DNA of 64,000 nt from Oscillatoriales cyanobacterium (GTDB taxonomy: Bacteria > Cyanobacteriota > Cyanobacteriia > Cyanobacteriales > Microcoleaceae). The stretch is from positions 1 to 64,000 of the forward strand of contig RDYN01000042.1 of NCBI GenBank assembly GCA_004293365.1, in the 5' to 3' direction. The position numbers and the translations under genes are program-made. This document shows, piece after piece, positions 50,925 to 60,036 of this stretch (positions are counted from its first letter, which is position 1; the number at the start of each line of letters is the position of its first letter). The notes under the pieces are model-generated. The model was given only the letters and a program-made list of their open reading frames with translations. It did not search any database and had not been told where the DNA came from.

Positions 50925-51674
50925 ATGAAAAAACGCTTATTAATTTTGGGCGGAACGGGTGATGCTGTTGAATTAGCTGCCAGAGCTTCTCAAATTGCTG
51001 ATATGGAGGTGATATCTTCGCTGGCAGGGCGGACTAAACAGCCTTTGACCCCAAAAACGGGTACGGTGCGGATTGGGGGGTTTGGTGGGGCTGCTGGGCT
51101 GGCTGAGTTTTTGCGTTGTAGCCCGATCGACTTTTTAATCGATGCAACTCATCCGTTTGCCGCGCAGATTTCAGCGAATGCTGCGGTGGCTGCGGTTGAG
51201 TGTAATGTCCCTCATTTGATGCTGGTGCGCCCACCTTGGGAGAGGGTGGAGGGCGATCGCTGGATAGAAGTCGCCAGCCACTCGGAGGCTGCAAGGGCTT
51301 TGTCAGGGCATTCTCGGCGGGTGTTTCTCACGATTGGGAGGCAGGAATTGGCGGAGTTTGCGGGTTTGGAGGATGTTTGGTGTTTGATGCGGGCGATCGA
51401 TCCTCCAGCACCAAATACTCCTATTCCTCACGGTGAATTATTATTAGCAAGGGGGCCTTTTTCATTGGCAGATGAGCGGCAATTGCTCTTAGAATATCAG
51501 ATTGATACAATTGTTAGCAAAAACAGCGGTGGCGCTGCTACCTATGCGAAAATTATCGCGGCTAGGGAGTTAGGTATTCCTGTTGTAATGGTGCAGCGGA
51601 CTTTGATTCCCAATGTTGAGTGGGTTGCTGATGTGGCAGGGGCGATTGATTGGCTGATTCAGCAGTTGAAGTAA
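50925..51674 (+). CDS. cobK: Precorrin-6A/cobalt-precorrin-6A reductase CobK
   Basis: 249 residues; NAD(P)H-dependent reductase of corrin-ring synthesis. MKKRLLILGGTGDAVELAAR is the nucleotide-binding strand, followed by GTVRIGGFGGAAGLAEFL, FLIDATHPFAAQISANA and VFLTIGRQELAEFAGLEDVW, all typical of CobK/CbiJ, with TIVSKNSGGAATYAKIIAAR near the end. Full length. ATG 50925; the frame opens at 50898 but MKKRLLI is the family start. The only cobalamin synthesis gene in the window, 4.6 kb from a cobalamin riboswitch. Confidence 0.93.
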   Translation: MKKRLLILGGTGDAVELAARASQIADMEVISSLAGRTKQPLTPKTGTVRIGGFGGAAGLAEFLRCSPIDFLIDATHPFAAQISANAAVAAVECNVPHLMLVRPPWERVEGDRWIEVASHSEAARALSGHSRRVFLTIGRQELAEFAGLEDVWCLMRAIDPPAPNTPIPHGELLLARGPFSLADERQLLLEYQIDTIVSKNSGGAATYAKIIAARELGIPVVMVQRTLIPNVEWVADVAGAIDWLIQQLK

Positions 51675-51698
51675 AACCATTATACATTTAAAGACAAC

Positions 51699-51914
51699 AG
51701 GTTCGTAGTGAGGACTTTAGTCCGCATAAAGAAGGACTAAAGTCCTCACTACGAACCGATTTGATGAATTTTTTCCGAGTGCTGTTCAATGAGTTAAGAT
51801 GATTGTTCAGGTTCGTAGTGAGGACTTTAGTCCGCATAAAGAAGGACTAAAGTCAGGTTGGTAGTGAGGACTTTAGTCCGCATAAAGAAGGACTAAAGTC
51901 CTCACTACGAACCT
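51699..51914. repeat. GGTTCGTAGTGAGGACTTTAGTCC repeats
   Basis: Three forward arms (about 51701, 51810 and 51856) share the loop GCATAAAGAAGGACTAAAGTC. Two complete reverse arms end near 51757 and 51913. The segment GATTTGATGAATTTTTTCCG to TTAAGATGA after the first unit is echoed after the last (51914-51958), so the repeat duplicated the end of the capA-like gene. The array reaches the stop codon of that gene at 51913. Confidence 0.9.
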
Positions 51915-53136
51915 ATTTGATGGATTTTTTACGAATGCTGTTTAATGAGTTAAGATGAGCGTTCATCTCTTGTAGATATCCTTTCAAAACTGGATACTGC
52001 GAAGTTGCGAGCAGCGCATCTTTTTTCTGAATGACAGTTATTTCTAACGGCAAAACGCGATACTTAGATTTATTGTTCAGAGTGTAGCGGTGTACCCAAG
52101 TCGGAATTATTTTGATGCTGGTGATTTCTGTAGTCTTTTCGGGGAATTTCTTGCGGATATTTATTTGCAAAATTACGCCTAAGTCAGTATAATCTTTGCT
52201 CTGCCCCGAGATGAAGTTTCCCATAGAATAAATTGCTACGGCTTTTCTTGTTTTCCCATTCTTACCTTTGAATTTAAATATTTTGTAAGGCTGGACGACG
52301 TGGGGATGGCTGCCGAGAATGATATCTGCACCAGCTTTTAAGAGGTTTTCAACTAATTGTTTTTGTTGGGCGTTTGGCTGTCGTTGATATTCGTCGCCAA
52401 AATGCAGGGAAATTGCGATCGCATCTGCTCCTTTTTTTCGGGCTTTGGCGATATCTTTGACTATCTGTTTTTCGTCAATTAGCGAAACTAAGTAATCTTT
52501 GCCTTTCGGTATCGGGATGCCGTTGGTGCCGTAGCTGTAGGCTAGCATTGCTAGCGATATGTTGTTTTTGGTGATGATTAAAGTGCGATCGCCCGCTGCT
52601 TTAGACTTGGCTGTCCCTGTTGATGCAATTTTGCGATCGCCCAAATTTGCGATCGTCCTAATTACCCCTATTTCCCCCCGATCCAAAGCATGATTGTTCG
52701 CCGTTGTCAAGATATTAAATCCAGCTTTTTTCGCAGCATCCAGTAATTGAGCCGGTGCGTTAAATAGCGGATATCCCGTATATCCGCCCGCATCTTCGCC
52801 CGCTAAAGGTGTTTCCAGGTTTCCCGTTACCCAATCGCCTTTTGACAGGATACTTTTAACTGGTGCGAAGAAGCTGTCAAAATTGTATGTTTGCTTTTTT
52901 GCATCGTAGCCCGATCGCGTTTGCGTAATGTGCATCATGATATCGCCGACAGCAATTAGTTGCGCTTCTTTAATCTCTGACTTGGGTTTAGCCGGCACAG
53001 ATGTTGCCCTTGGCGATGGCGTCGGGCCCCGCAAGCTAGGAGTTTCTGTACGCTGTGTATTGGTTTTTGCCGTTTGGATGTCGCAGCTTGCGATCGAAAC
53101 CACGGCAATTACCGAAAGCAACCGACGAAAAGTCAT
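51913..53136 (-). CDS. CapA-family metallophosphatase-fold lipoprotein
   Basis: 407 residues. Signal peptide with lipobox SIASC (MTFRRLLSVIAVVSIASCDI) and a Thr/Pro-rich linker precede the CapA/PgsA domain: AQLIAVGDIMMHITQT (metal loop), WVTGNLETPLAGEDAG, TANNHALDRGEIGVI (Asn-His), IAISLHFGDEYQRQPN, GADIILGSHPHVVQPYKIFK (His ligands) and AIYSMGNFISGQ. The family participates in poly-gamma-glutamate capsule synthesis in Bacillus; other members have unknown roles. ATG 53136 fits the signal peptide; the frame runs to 53220. Its 3' end is embedded in a repeat. Confidence 0.88.
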   Translation of the reverse strand: MTFRRLLSVIAVVSIASCDIQTAKTNTQRTETPSLRGPTPSPRATSVPAKPKSEIKEAQLIAVGDIMMHITQTRSGYDAKKQTYNFDSFFAPVKSILSKGDWVTGNLETPLAGEDAGGYTGYPLFNAPAQLLDAAKKAGFNILTTANNHALDRGEIGVIRTIANLGDRKIASTGTAKSKAAGDRTLIITKNNISLAMLAYSYGTNGIPIPKGKDYLVSLIDEKQIVKDIAKARKKGADAIAISLHFGDEYQRQPNAQQKQLVENLLKAGADIILGSHPHVVQPYKIFKFKGKNGKTRKAVAIYSMGNFISGQSKDYTDLGVILQINIRKKFPEKTTEITSIKIIPTWVHRYTLNNKSKYRVLPLEITVIQKKDALLATSQYPVLKGYLQEMNAHLNSLNSIRKKSIK

Positions 53137-53317
53137 AACTTTTAAGAGTGATTTATCGGCATCTATGATATCATCATTATGCCTTGCACACCGTTGGCTG
53201 GAAACTAGGTTTTTCAACAAAAATATTGGCTAAAAACTCTCAATCTTCCTTAAAAAACCCGGGTTATTTGTTCGGATTACGCAATTTATAATGACTCGAT
53301 TAGTTACACCCAAATAA

Positions 53318-54298
53318 ATGACAAAAAAATATCTCATTATTGCCTTTATTGTTTTCTTCTCAATTACGGGTTTTGGTATTTTGAGTTACGCTCAGAGTTC
53401 GAGCGATCGACCTTTTGAATTTGCCTTAATTGGCGATTTGCCTTACAGCGCAGAACAAGAAGCAAAATTTCCGAATTTGATTGCAGATATCAATCGATCG
53501 CCCGCAGCCTTTGTCATTCACGACGGCGATATCAAAAGCGGTGGATCTGTCTGCGATGATGCAACTTTTGTCAGCCGCCAGCAGTTATTTAATAAATTTG
53601 AAATGCCCTTCATTCTCGCCTATGGTGATAACGAATGGACTGACTGTCACCGTTCAAATAACGCCAGTTACAACAATCCCATAGAAAGACTTGCTAAACT
53701 GCGAGAAATCTTCAGCAAAGGTACTCAAAGTTTGGGGAAACGTACCTTAACTCTCACCCGCCAAAGCGAAAATTCGCAGTTTGCTAAATATCGTGAAAAT
53801 GTCCGCTGGATTTATAACGGGATAACATTTTTGGCGATAAATATGCCGGGAAGCAACAACAATTTTGGCCGGACTCCCGAACAGGATAAAGAATATGCCG
53901 ATCGCAATTTCGCTAATTTAGCCTGGATTAAAGAATCTTTTGCTTCAGCAAAACGCAGCAACAGCAAAGGAATCATGTTAGTTGCACAGGCAAATCCGGG
54001 CTTTGAACTCGATCGAACCGACAAAAGAATAACCGGATACAACGATTTTATCGCAACTCTGGAAACAGAAACGCGCAATTTTCCCGGACAAGTCGTATTC
54101 GTGCACGGCGATACTCACTATTTCCGCATCGACAAACCTTTACCTCGTTTTGACGATGATACCCAACTCCCCAGACTGCTAAACTTTACCAGAGTTGAAA
54201 CTTTTGGTTCTCCAAACGTGCATTGGTTGCGGGCTTTTTATGACCCCAAAAATCCTAACGTGTTTGAATTTAAACAGCAGATTGTTCCCAAAAATTAG
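53318..54298 (+). CDS. Secreted metallophosphoesterase-like protein
   Basis: 326 residues. Signal peptide (MTKKYLIIAFIVFFSITGFG, then ILSYAQSS) followed by a calcineurin-type phosphoesterase domain: FALIGDLPYSAEQEAKFPNL (GD), FVIHDGDIKSGGSVCDD (GDI), ILAYGDNEWTDCHRSNN (GDNEW, for GNHE), and FVHGDTHYFRIDKPL (GHxH-like). The usual GNH[E/D] is changed to GDNEW, as in a group of exported cyanobacterial and proteobacterial proteins of unknown substrate. Three Cys are present. ATG 53318; neighbours unrelated. Confidence 0.85.
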   Translation: MTKKYLIIAFIVFFSITGFGILSYAQSSSDRPFEFALIGDLPYSAEQEAKFPNLIADINRSPAAFVIHDGDIKSGGSVCDDATFVSRQQLFNKFEMPFILAYGDNEWTDCHRSNNASYNNPIERLAKLREIFSKGTQSLGKRTLTLTRQSENSQFAKYRENVRWIYNGITFLAINMPGSNNNFGRTPEQDKEYADRNFANLAWIKESFASAKRSNSKGIMLVAQANPGFELDRTDKRITGYNDFIATLETETRNFPGQVVFVHGDTHYFRIDKPLPRFDDDTQLPRLLNFTRVETFGSPNVHWLRAFYDPKNPNVFEFKQQIVPKN

Positions 54299-54376
54299 GC
54301 AAATTAACACCAGTTGTATCCCAGATAAATATTGTTTCGCTTATACTGAAGATCGCTAGCATGGAGGAATTTATTT

Positions 54377-54952
54377 ATGACGATCGCAACTGAGCGCATC
54401 ACCGTTGAAGAATTTCTGAAATTGCCAGAAACTAAACCAGCCAGTGAATACATTCAGGGTGAGATCGTACAAAAACCTCTGCCGAAAACAAAGCACAGCC
54501 TATTGCGATCGAGAACCTGTAACGAAATTAATCAGGTGACGGAAACTCCCAAGATAGCTTATGCTTTTCCAGAGTTGCGGTGTACGTTTGGCGGGCGCTC
54601 GATTGTTCCCGATATTTCTGTACTATTGTGGGAACAAATTCAATTTGATGAGAGTGGCGAATTAGTAGACAATGTGCTAATTGCACCGTATTGGGCGATC
54701 GAAATTCTATCGCCAGAACAAAGCTCAAACCGCGTAACTAAAAAAATTATTCACTGTCTCGAACATGGCTGTCAGTTGGGATGGCTAGTCGATCCAGGCG
54801 ATCGATCGATTTTAGCATTTTTACCCAATCAACAACCGCAATTTTGCGAAGGTAGCGATGTCCTTCCCGTGCCCGAAATCATTCCCTTGAATATCACCGC
54901 CGAACAAGTATTTAGCTGGTTGAGAATGCAAGCATCAACGACAGGTTCGTAG
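54377..54952 (+). CDS. Uma2-family (DUF820) endonuclease-fold protein
   Basis: 191 residues, PD-(D/E)xK-fold family greatly expanded in cyanobacteria. Motifs: ITVEEFLKLPETKPASEYIQ with GEIV, the catalytic Asp in GGRSIVPDISVLLW (PDIS), and APYWAIEILSPEQSSNRVTK (EILS then the downstream Lys). The conserved core is complete. ATG 54377 with GGAGG 8-12 nt upstream. The last residues and stop codon are formed by the palindromic repeat at 54942. Function of the family is not settled; nuclease activity is inferred from fold. Confidence 0.9.
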   Translation: MTIATERITVEEFLKLPETKPASEYIQGEIVQKPLPKTKHSLLRSRTCNEINQVTETPKIAYAFPELRCTFGGRSIVPDISVLLWEQIQFDESGELVDNVLIAPYWAIEILSPEQSSNRVTKKIIHCLEHGCQLGWLVDPGDRSILAFLPNQQPQFCEGSDVLPVPEIIPLNITAEQVFSWLRMQASTTGS

Positions 54953-55004
54953 TGAGGACTTTAGTCCTCATCAAAACAGAGGACTAAAGTCCTCACTACG
55001 AACC
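54942..55004. repeat. GGTTCGTAGTGAGGACTTTAGTCC repeat overlapping a stop codon
   Basis: The forward arm (GGTTCGTAGTGAGGACTTTA at 54944) contains the stop codon TAG (54950-54952) of the Uma2 gene. The reverse arm (GGACTAAAGTCCTCACTACG) ends near 55003. Confidence 0.92.
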
Positions 55005-55140
55005 TTCACCTAAGCACGCAATCGCATTGCTGATTGACAGTATGAATCGAGTTCTGCCCAAAAAGTCTATGTTTTACTCAAGGGTAAAAAATGTGAATTC
55101 ATACCCAAGTTCAGCAACGCCAAATTTTCGCTACTTATCT

Positions 55141-55557
55141 CTAATTTCCCAGCGGTGGAATCTTAGCCAAAACGCCTTTTTTCAGAGCTTGAGGACGCTC
55201 AGACCAAGGTAACAAACCATCCGGCTTAGCATAGTATTGACCCGCGCATTCGAGTACAGCCTCGACACTTTCCGGCTCATTGGCAGGCAAATCACCAAAC
55301 AGATAAGTATACTTTCCAGCAGCAGCAAAAGACACCGCACAAGAATGACTGCAAGCACTCATGCACTCAACTTCTAGAATATCAAACTGCTCGCAAAACT
55401 CCCAATCTTGAGCGAGTTTCGATAAGTCTTCCATGAATTGTTGACCGCCGCTTTTACCTTGGCGCTTGCCGTCTTTCCAAACACTAGCGCAAGCAGTACA
55501 AACTAAAAGACAGTGTTTTGTGCGTACAACAGTGTTTCGTTTAGTTCCATTCATCAT
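55141..55557 (-). CDS. DUF1636 metal-binding protein
   Basis: 138 residues. Cysteines in CLLVCTACASVW (N-terminus), the middle FCEQFDILEVECMSACSHSC and EAVLECAGQYYA follow the DUF1636 pattern, thought to be a thioredoxin-like ferredoxin-fold metal protein. The family is often found under cobalamin riboswitches and near cobalt-transport or B12-independent enzymes. ATG 55557 (MMNGTKRN) with GAGG about 6 nt upstream, downstream of the riboswitch at 55591-55735. Likely induced when cobalamin is scarce; function unknown. Confidence 0.85.
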   Translation of the reverse strand: MMNGTKRNTVVRTKHCLLVCTACASVWKDGKRQGKSGGQQFMEDLSKLAQDWEFCEQFDILEVECMSACSHSCAVSFAAAGKYTYLFGDLPANEPESVEAVLECAGQYYAKPDGLLPWSERPQALKKGVLAKIPPLGN

Positions 55558-55590
55558 CCATACCTCGTAGATGCGTTCAAAAGTTAGTTA

Positions 55591-55735
<145 letters not shown>

Positions 55736-55825
55736 TCAAATCCTATCATACTTGCCGCCCTTTCCCAAAAAAGTTATCTTGGTAAAAGCAAGTTTTAATA
55801 TCTACCCACATAAATTAACCCCGTT

Positions 55826-55884
55826 CGTAGTAAGGACTTTAGTCCTCTGATATTTCTGCGGACTGAAGTCCTCACTACGAACCT
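55826..55884. repeat. GGTTCGTAGTAAGGACTTTAGTCC repeat before the kinase gene
   Basis: Forward arm at about 55823-55845 and reverse arm (GGACTGAAGTCCTCACTACG, then AACC) ending at 55883, directly adjacent to the kinase ATG at 55886. Any ribosome-binding site would fall inside the repeat. Confidence 0.9.
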
Positions 55885-55885
55885 T

Positions 55886-57925
55886 ATGAACGATTTTCCC
55901 AACTTTTCCCAACATGGCTATCAAGTAACCCGCGAACTCGGATACAACAGTTTGGGCGGCCGCGTCACCTATCTCGCCACAAAAATTAACACAAACAAGT
56001 CCGTTGTAATTAAGCAATTTCAATTCGCCCAATTAGGTGCTAGCTGGACAGAATACGATGCTTACGAACAGGAAATCAAAGTGCTCGAAAGTTTGGATTT
56101 CCCGGGAATTCCCCGCTATCTCGATGCTTTCGGGACTGACAGCGGATTTTGCATGGTGCAGGAATACAAAAATGCCGAAAGTGCGATCGCCCGTAATTTC
56201 TCGCCGCCGGATATTAAACAAATTGCGATCGCCACTTTAGAAATTCTAGCTTACCTGCAATCCCAAAAACCGCCCGTAATCCACCGCGACATCAAACCAG
56301 AAAACTTGTTAATCGATGACGAGTTAAATGTTTACTTAGTAGACTTCGGTTTTGCGCGCTTAGGAGGCGGAAACATCGCAGCCAGCAGCGTTGTCAAAGG
56401 CACAATGGGATTCATGCCGCCGGAACAAATGTTTAACCGGCAATTAACAGAAGCATCCGACTTGTACGGCTTGGGCGCGACGCTAATTTGTTTGTTGACT
56501 GGTACGAAATCTGGGGATGTCGGCAACTTAATCGACGATAATTATAGCATTCATTTTCGGCATTTAGTACCGCCATTGCAGCAGGGTTGGATGAACTGGC
56601 TGGAAACAATGGTAGCGCCGAGAATTCAAGATAGATACAAGTCGGCGGCTGATGCTTTGACGGCTTTGAGGTCTCTTGATGCCAGCAGTTTGCCGAAAGT
56701 GAGGCTTGAGCGCGATCGCATTCAATTTACCGCCACAGAATATGGAGAAATCTTAACACAAACTATTGCCATTAGCAACCCAATTCCCGATACAATGCTT
56801 TGTGGCAGGTGGGAAGTCGCGCCGCATCCGAACGATCCGCCCCACACGCCCTACGACCACTCTTGGATCTCCTTTGAACCGCAGGCATTTGAAAGCAATA
56901 ATATCGAGTGCACAATCGCCGTCGATACGAGCAAATTGCTGGAAAGTCAAACTTACAACCGCCAAATCATCTTGCGCGCAAATTCTGAACCCGAAACTCA
57001 TACAATAGAATTGCAAGCTACAACAGCCCCGCTGCCCGTACCGCAAAAAACTAATTTTTTGTCGGTATTCAGGCTGATTTTTATGTTCTGTTTGATATTA
57101 GCAAGTTTTATGTGCTGTTTGCTGTTAACAGTTTTCATATTTTACTGGATTGATTATCAGTTCGTCCCTCCGGAGGTTGACATCTTTTTGTATTCTGGGA
57201 CTACTACTATCCTGCTTCCAATCTGTTTTACCAGTGGCTTATTGGGATTTTTAGTCGCCGAAATCGCCATTACAGCCCAATCAAACAAATATGATTTTAA
57301 TTGGTTTCTAGCTTTATGTGGAGGGTTAATAGGATTGATTTTTTCGGGTTTTATTAGCAGCATACTAACCAGTCTTCTTGTTGATATCGCGAAGGGTACG
57401 ATCGATTATCAATTAATAAATTTTGTGTATGCTGGGTCAGGGCTGGTTTCGATCCCAGTAACTTTACTTGCAGCCTTAATACTAGGACGAAGGATTACGA
57501 ATCTTATGATCGAAAATGTTACAGTAGCAGTTATTATGCTGCTTTTATCATTTTCATTGTATACTCAGACCGTTAGATTCGTCTTGATTCTAGCGCTGGC
57601 ATCCCTGATTTACAAAATAGTCTATTCGGTATTTAACAAGCTGATTGACCAGCAGATAGCCAAACAAATTATTGAAGTAGATGCTACCAAAAGAGCTTTT
57701 CTTACTGCCGGATTTTGTATGAGTTTGTCTGTAGCATTTCTTCTGTTTATAAGATTAGATTTTTCCTTAAAAGGGGTTGAAACAATAGAAATATTAGTTG
57801 TAGGAGGAACGATAATAACATCTCTAGCCGTCACTGGAATTCCGTTAATTGACTCGCTCGTTTTTAAACCAAAAAGAATGCTTGCCAACTATCGCAAATC
57901 CCGACCAAATTTAATTAAACTGTAA
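55886..57925 (+). CDS. Serine/threonine kinase with beta-sandwich and multi-span membrane domain
   Basis: 679 residues. Hanks-type kinase domain (11-275): Lys43 (VVIKQF), HRD loop VIHRDIKPENLLI (Asp135), DFG 153-155 (VDFGFARL), activation segment with GTMGFMPPEQM. Residues about 275-385 are a beta-rich, Ig-like region (RIQFTATEYGEILTQTIAIS). The C-terminal 280 residues have about eight hydrophobic helices (FLSVFRLIFMFCLILASFMC, LGFLVAEIAI, FLALCGGLIGLIFSGFISSI and others). Sensor-like placement of the membrane part after the kinase is unusual. Full kinase motifs suggest activity. Paralogous over its kinase domain to the gene at 58131. Confidence 0.9.
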   Translation: MNDFPNFSQHGYQVTRELGYNSLGGRVTYLATKINTNKSVVIKQFQFAQLGASWTEYDAYEQEIKVLESLDFPGIPRYLDAFGTDSGFCMVQEYKNAESAIARNFSPPDIKQIAIATLEILAYLQSQKPPVIHRDIKPENLLIDDELNVYLVDFGFARLGGGNIAASSVVKGTMGFMPPEQMFNRQLTEASDLYGLGATLICLLTGTKSGDVGNLIDDNYSIHFRHLVPPLQQGWMNWLETMVAPRIQDRYKSAADALTALRSLDASSLPKVRLERDRIQFTATEYGEILTQTIAISNPIPDTMLCGRWEVAPHPNDPPHTPYDHSWISFEPQAFESNNIECTIAVDTSKLLESQTYNRQIILRANSEPETHTIELQATTAPLPVPQKTNFLSVFRLIFMFCLILASFMCCLLLTVFIFYWIDYQFVPPEVDIFLYSGTTTILLPICFTSGLLGFLVAEIAITAQSNKYDFNWFLALCGGLIGLIFSGFISSILTSLLVDIAKGTIDYQLINFVYAGSGLVSIPVTLLAALILGRRITNLMIENVTVAVIMLLLSFSLYTQTVRFVLILALASLIYKIVYSVFNKLIDQQIAKQIIEVDATKRAFLTAGFCMSLSVAFLLFIRLDFSLKGVETIEILVVGGTIITSLAVTGIPLIDSLVFKPKRMLANYRKSRPNLIKL

Positions 57926-57929
57926 AAAC

Positions 57930-57983
57930 TTGTTCGCAGCAAGGACTTTCAACCTCAATGACTGAAGTCCTCACTACAAACCT
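57930..57983. repeat. Degenerate GTTCGTAGTGAGGAC repeat between kinases
   Basis: Forward arm TTGTTCGCAGCAAGGACTTT at about 57930, reverse arm GACTGAAGTCCTCACTACAA ending near 57982. The AACTATC heptad run at 58087-58125 lies just before the second kinase. Confidence 0.75.
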
Positions 57984-58130
57984 TACCAAACATTAAGAGT
58001 CTGCATTCCTGCCTGTTGTTGGCGGATTGTTTCGAGAGTTCGCTTTAAATCCAACTTTTAAAAACCTCGCTATTAACTATCACAACTCTCAACTACTAAC
58101 TATCAACTATCAACTATCAACTATTTACCT

Positions 58131-59387
58131 ATGAATGCTTTTCCTGACTTTTCCAACTACGGCTATCAAATAACCCGCGAACTCGGACACAATCGCGCTG
58201 GCGGTAGAGTTACTTATCTCGCTACCGAAATTAATACCAAACGTTCCGTCGCCGTCAAACAATTTCAATTTGCCCAAACAGGCGCTAATTGGGCTCAATA
58301 TCAAGCTTGCGAACAAGAAATTCAGATTTTGCGAGAACTCGACCATCCCAGCATTCCCCGGTATTTAGATTCCTTCCCAACTGCATCGGGTTTCTGCATG
58401 GTGCAAGAATACAAAGATGCCCCTTCCTTGGCAAATTCTAACCGCTGGAAGCCCGCACAAATCAAGCAAATTGCTATCTCTGTTTTAGAAATACTCAAAT
58501 ACCTGCAAAATCGGGTGCCACCAGTTATCCACAGAGATTTGAAGCCGGAAAATATCTTGGTTGATGACAGGATGAATGTCAGCCTTGTCGATTTCGGATT
58601 TGCTAGAATCGGGGGGGGAGAAGTGGCCGCCAGCAGCGTTGTCAAAGGCACTTTGGGCTTTATGCCGCCAGAACAAATGTTCAACCGCCAGCTAACAGTC
58701 GCATCCGATTTATACAGCCTCGGCGCGACGCTAATTTGCTTGCTAATCGGCATCAATTCTACCGAAATTGGCAGCTTGATGGACGATACCGGGCGGATTA
58801 ATTTTAAACATCGCTTGCCGCAGCTAACTCCAGAGTTTCTTGACTGGCTGCAAAAAATGGTGGAACCTAATTTCAAACACCGCTATCCTTCGGCGGATGC
58901 TGCCCTCAATGCTTTGATTCCCCTAGAGGTAGTTCAGCAGCGTAACAAGTCAAAACTCGCACTCATATCAGTCGGATTATTAACAGCAATTGCTGCTATT
59001 TTTATTCCTTTGCTCTGGAAATTTGTCGATCTCAAACCAGTAATCACCGCAGAAAAGTTAAATACTCAGACTCAAGTGATGTTAACTGACGAATTAGAAT
59101 CGAAAAAAACTAGAGATGTTTGGTCTTTGAAACAAAAAAAGAAAGTCTACTTTAGTGTAAGTGCTACTAACTTGCCAGAAGGAAAATATAGAAGTTATTG
59201 TAAGGTTGTCAACCCTGAAGGACTATTCGCAGCCCAGAGTCAATCTTATTTAAAAACGACGGGCGATCGATTAAATACTTGGTGCTGGTACAATTTTAAA
59301 CAAGATGACAAACCTGGCAATTGGCAGTTTCAATTTTACTTAGGGGGTCAAAGAGTGGCGCAAAATAGTTTCAAGGTTTTACCTTAA
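58131..59387 (+). CDS. Serine/threonine kinase with single span and C-terminal beta domain
   Basis: 418 residues. Kinase domain 11-275 very like its neighbour: Lys43 (VAVKQF), HRDLKPENILV (Asp136), DFG 154-156, GTLGFMPPEQM. One membrane helix (about 282-304, LALISVGLLTAIAAIFIPLL) precedes an extracytoplasmic beta domain of about 110 residues (RDVWSLKQKKKVYFSVSATN, WYNFKQDDKPGNWQFQFYLG) resembling DUF2914-like ligand-binding regions. So the kinase is shared, but the outer part differs from the upstream kinase. ATG 58131. Its stop overlaps the 3' end of the convergent pilin-like gene by 9 bp. Confidence 0.9.
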   Translation: MNAFPDFSNYGYQITRELGHNRAGGRVTYLATEINTKRSVAVKQFQFAQTGANWAQYQACEQEIQILRELDHPSIPRYLDSFPTASGFCMVQEYKDAPSLANSNRWKPAQIKQIAISVLEILKYLQNRVPPVIHRDLKPENILVDDRMNVSLVDFGFARIGGGEVAASSVVKGTLGFMPPEQMFNRQLTVASDLYSLGATLICLLIGINSTEIGSLMDDTGRINFKHRLPQLTPEFLDWLQKMVEPNFKHRYPSADAALNALIPLEVVQQRNKSKLALISVGLLTAIAAIFIPLLWKFVDLKPVITAEKLNTQTQVMLTDELESKKTRDVWSLKQKKKVYFSVSATNLPEGKYRSYCKVVNPEGLFAAQSQSYLKTTGDRLNTWCWYNFKQDDKPGNWQFQFYLGGQRVAQNSFKVLP

Positions 59388-59981
59388 CATAGTTGTTCCG
59401 GGCTGGCATTTAATTTCTTTGCCGTCAAAAGTTGGCGGGTTCCAAGTTTCTGCATAAGTTCCGTTCTCGCGATCGCTCTCGCATATAGCACTAATAGTTT
59501 TTATTAGATTGCTACCCTTTTCTTTGTAAGCAAATACTGCGCCAGTGTAGGATCTCTCGGGGTTCCTATCAGTAGGTTTGGCGCTCGCGATCGCGCTTTC
59601 AAATTGTGCTGGTTCGCGGTGATTGTGCCTAGTTTGAACCGGACCCATTGATGAGACGATCGTGTAATTATAGTTCTTGGTCTGTTCTTTAAGTCCCAGA
59701 CCCAATTTTGCAATGGAATCGCTAAATTGACCGTACTCTGCATAGTAAGCTTGCTGCCCTCTATTGATGCTTGTAATATACTGTCTGCCTTCTAAAAATG
59801 TCTGACCCCTTGGCGGGGACGAGGGCAGGGCGATCGTATTGAGTTTGAAATCGTAACATGACGCCATGATGCCAGCCACAAGCGCGCTGTAAATTGCAAT
59901 CCTCGGCAGCAAACTGGATACTGACAATCTCGATTTTTTACTGGCTTTAACTACATTGACTGACATTTTTTTAACTGTCAT
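59379..59981 (-). CDS. Type IV pilin-like G/H family protein
   Basis: 200 residues from ATG 59981 (or 59966). One hydrophobic segment (about 20-38, LLPRIAIYSALVAGIMASC) followed by a lumen/periplasm domain with ITSINRGQQAYYAEYGQFSD, SIAKLGLGLKEQTKNYNYTI and an AICESDRENGTYAET segment. The RGQQAYY...LGLGL pattern matches the cyanobacterial pilin G/H family. It lacks the canonical prepilin GFTLxE motif, so it is probably not processed by PilD. The TTG 60017 frame start overlaps a palindrome and is rejected. Function unknown. Confidence 0.8.
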   Translation of the reverse strand: MTVKKMSVNVVKASKKSRLSVSSLLPRIAIYSALVAGIMASCYDFKLNTIALPSSPPRGQTFLEGRQYITSINRGQQAYYAEYGQFSDSIAKLGLGLKEQTKNYNYTIVSSMGPVQTRHNHREPAQFESAIASAKPTDRNPERSYTGAVFAYKEKGSNLIKTISAICESDRENGTYAETWNPPTFDGKEIKCQPGTTMLR

Positions 59982-60001
59982 AAAGTAAATTTGCCAAGCT
60001 T

Positions 60002-60026
60002 GTAGGGTGCGCCACAAGCACCCTAC
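60002..60026. repeat. Short palindrome GTAGGGTGC/GCACCCTAC
   Basis: 9-bp perfect arms with a 7-nt loop lie between clpX and the pilin-like gene, 11 bp after the clpX stop on the minus strand. Related to the GGTGCGCATTGCGCACC elements at 20.5 kb. Could terminate clpX, but no T-run follows. Confidence 0.7.
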
Positions 60027-60036
60027 AAACTATAAA

